In this document: positions 63,901 through 64,000 of the stretch, one piece after another
Numbering within the stretch: the first letter of the stretch is position 1
Layout of the letters: each line of letters begins with the position of its first letter
Source: Bimastos eiseni
Lineage: Eukaryota; Annelida; Clitellata; Crassiclitellata; Lumbricidae
Reading direction: 5' to 3'
Assembly (NCBI GenBank): GCA_959347315.1
Contig: OY365806.1
Location: forward strand, 29,625,866-29,689,865
DNA length: 64,000 nt
Notes under the pieces: generated by a model
Told to the model about the DNA's origin: nothing
The model's input: the letters and a program-made list of their open reading frames with translations, nothing else
The model's database searches: none
Program-made: the position numbers and the translations under genes

Positions 63901-64000
63901 ATAAATTCCATTTATTCGCTTGAGCTTACCTGCAAGTGGTGAACGATGTTGTGTTTCTCCACCTCATCGGTGGTTGGCTCCTGCCAGTTGCCCTCAACGA
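57218..64000 (-). CDS. DCDC1: Doublecortin-domain protein, DCDC1-like, C-terminal part (gene runs off the right edge)
   Basis: Five coding exons on the minus strand: 64000-63930 (partial), 63057-62962, 58959-58810, 57838-57653 and 57256-57218 (TAA). All junctions are phase 0 with GT-AG borders. Readings in order: EGNWQEPTTDEVEKHNIVHH, VHLQTMKAKQKPKGVKTCKV, then KRVLVFPNGEKVELAQYVWG ... PPKHIFTIDGEL, VNDFDQVERDQILCIS ... IEIKANWARSCKAYGPNSTD, and VDPFAKVDNTDD. The NG...LL...P.HIFTIDGE.V.DFDQV..DQILCIS pattern is a doublecortin domain, a microtubule-binding ubiquitin-like fold, split over two exons. The WQEPTTDEVEKHN and ANWAR segments are what I recall of the DCDC1/DCDC5 C-terminus. The intron between 58959 and 62962 carries a 3.4-kb insertion. 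Confidence 0.85.
57887..57929. repeat. AAT trinucleotide microsatellite
   Basis: About 14 AAT units in the DCDC1-like intron. An imperfect CAT-rich trinucleotide stretch lies at 58500-58800. Confidence 0.97.
57945..58480. repeat. Three diverged tandem units of about 200-250 bp
   Basis: Three related blocks share GTAGGTGSYGCTG, TATTATGAAGGTCAT-like and ATGGG...TTTTCAGTGGAAAA-like words in the same order, near 57970, 58205 and 58410. They are intronic and non-coding. The family is not recognised. Confidence 0.55.
59040..59290 (+). pseudogene. LINE 3' end fragment
   Basis: The plus strand reads RFSEVSPSLWNGFAHNVSGA, like the C-terminal SLWNxLP segment of non-LTR ORF2 proteins. It is followed by GGAGGCGCTCTATAAGTAAG, the type of sequence found at LINE 3' ends. 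It is intronic in the DCDC1-like gene. Confidence 0.45.
59361..59427. repeat. CTATACTCAT decamer tandem repeat
   Basis: It has about six units. The same repeat resumes at 62850-62872, on the other side of the 3.4-kb insertion, showing that the insertion split one array. Confidence 0.95.
59428..62849. mobile_element. LTR-like insertion (3422 bp, TG...CA ends), possible giant solo LTR
   Basis: It starts TGTGGCGG and ends CGCCACA, splitting a CTATACTCAT array with a 4-bp duplication, TACT, at 59424-59427 and 62850-62853. TG...CA ends and a 4-bp duplication are features of LTR retroelements, so a solo LTR is the simplest reading, though 3.4 kb is very long for one. There is no gag or pol sequence. 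Inside are six copies of a motif of about 35 nt (TTGGCTACCTA...GGTCATAGTTACTCCTC), many G/C-clamped hairpins, and a diverged duplicate pair at 61605-61760 and 62090-62235 (ACTGCCAACGCAGAGGACGG / ACTGCTAACACAGAGGACGG). It is more GC-rich than the flanking intron. A non-autonomous element of another class remains possible. Confidence 0.65.
60904..60918 (+). other. 15-base match to the Tn5 mosaic end (Nextera adapter)
   Basis: GTGTATAAGAGACAG matches the last 15 bases of the 19-base transferred-strand mosaic end. The base before it differs. This could be a trace of library adapter at an assembly join, or chance. Confidence 0.5.
63282..63481. other. Assembly gap (200 N)
   Basis: A run of exactly 200 N, the customary filler for a gap of unknown size, lies in the intron between the two right-most DCDC1-like exons. 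Its right flank is a TATG microsatellite, a likely cause of the break. Confidence 0.99.
63490..63850. repeat. TATG-type microsatellite, imperfect
   Basis: ATGTATG/TGTGTGTA units are interrupted by a non-repetitive stretch at about 63630-63700. It is the same class as 54676-55090. Confidence 0.85.

Overview
This is a nuclear DNA window from an animal, most likely a marine invertebrate. The evidence is four bilaterian-type protein genes, GT-AG introns of 0.1 to 4 kb, tRNA-derived SINEs, debris of non-LTR retrotransposons, many hAT-type DNA elements and abundant microsatellites. I could not fix the phylum. A 200-base run of N (63282-63481) marks an assembly gap.

Layout. (1) 1-5596, minus strand: the first 233 codons, in five coding exons, of a DDX42-type DEAD-box RNA helicase. 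The helicase core lies beyond base 1. (2) 5597-8413: a divergent intergenic region holding a tRNA-derived SINE and a 30-bp perfect palindrome. (3) 8414-23900, plus strand: a complete Fe65/APBB adaptor gene (WW, PTB1, PTB2). I reconstructed fourteen coding exons that join in phase into 695 codons, plus an alternative last exon giving 688 codons. Its introns hold two hAT elements with perfect 8-bp target duplications, a SINE and LINE fragments. (4) 23901-36921: gene-poor and repeat-rich. It contains a three-level nest of DNA transposons (31687-33858), a 1.1-kb inverted-terminal-repeat element and two more hAT-type elements. (5) 36922-38058, plus strand: an intronless rhodopsin-family GPCR that resembles FMRFamide receptors. 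(6) 38059-57217: gene-poor, with polypurine tracts, microsatellites, LINE fragments, a foldback-like array and duplicated repeat segments. It has one unassigned candidate exon. (7) 57218-64000, minus strand: the last five coding exons of a doublecortin-domain protein (DCDC1-like), running off the right edge. One intron carries a 3.4-kb TG...CA insertion with a 4-bp target duplication and an unusual series of small hairpins.

The four host genes have unrelated known roles: RNA helicase, APP-family adaptor, neuropeptide-type receptor and microtubule-associated protein. Nothing suggests they act together. The most notable items are the nested transposons with intact target duplications at every level, the foldback element with minisatellite termini, the Fe65 C-terminal exon with an 11-residue periodic repeat, and the hairpin-rich LTR-like insertion. 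All calls come from reading the sequence; no alignment or database search was run.
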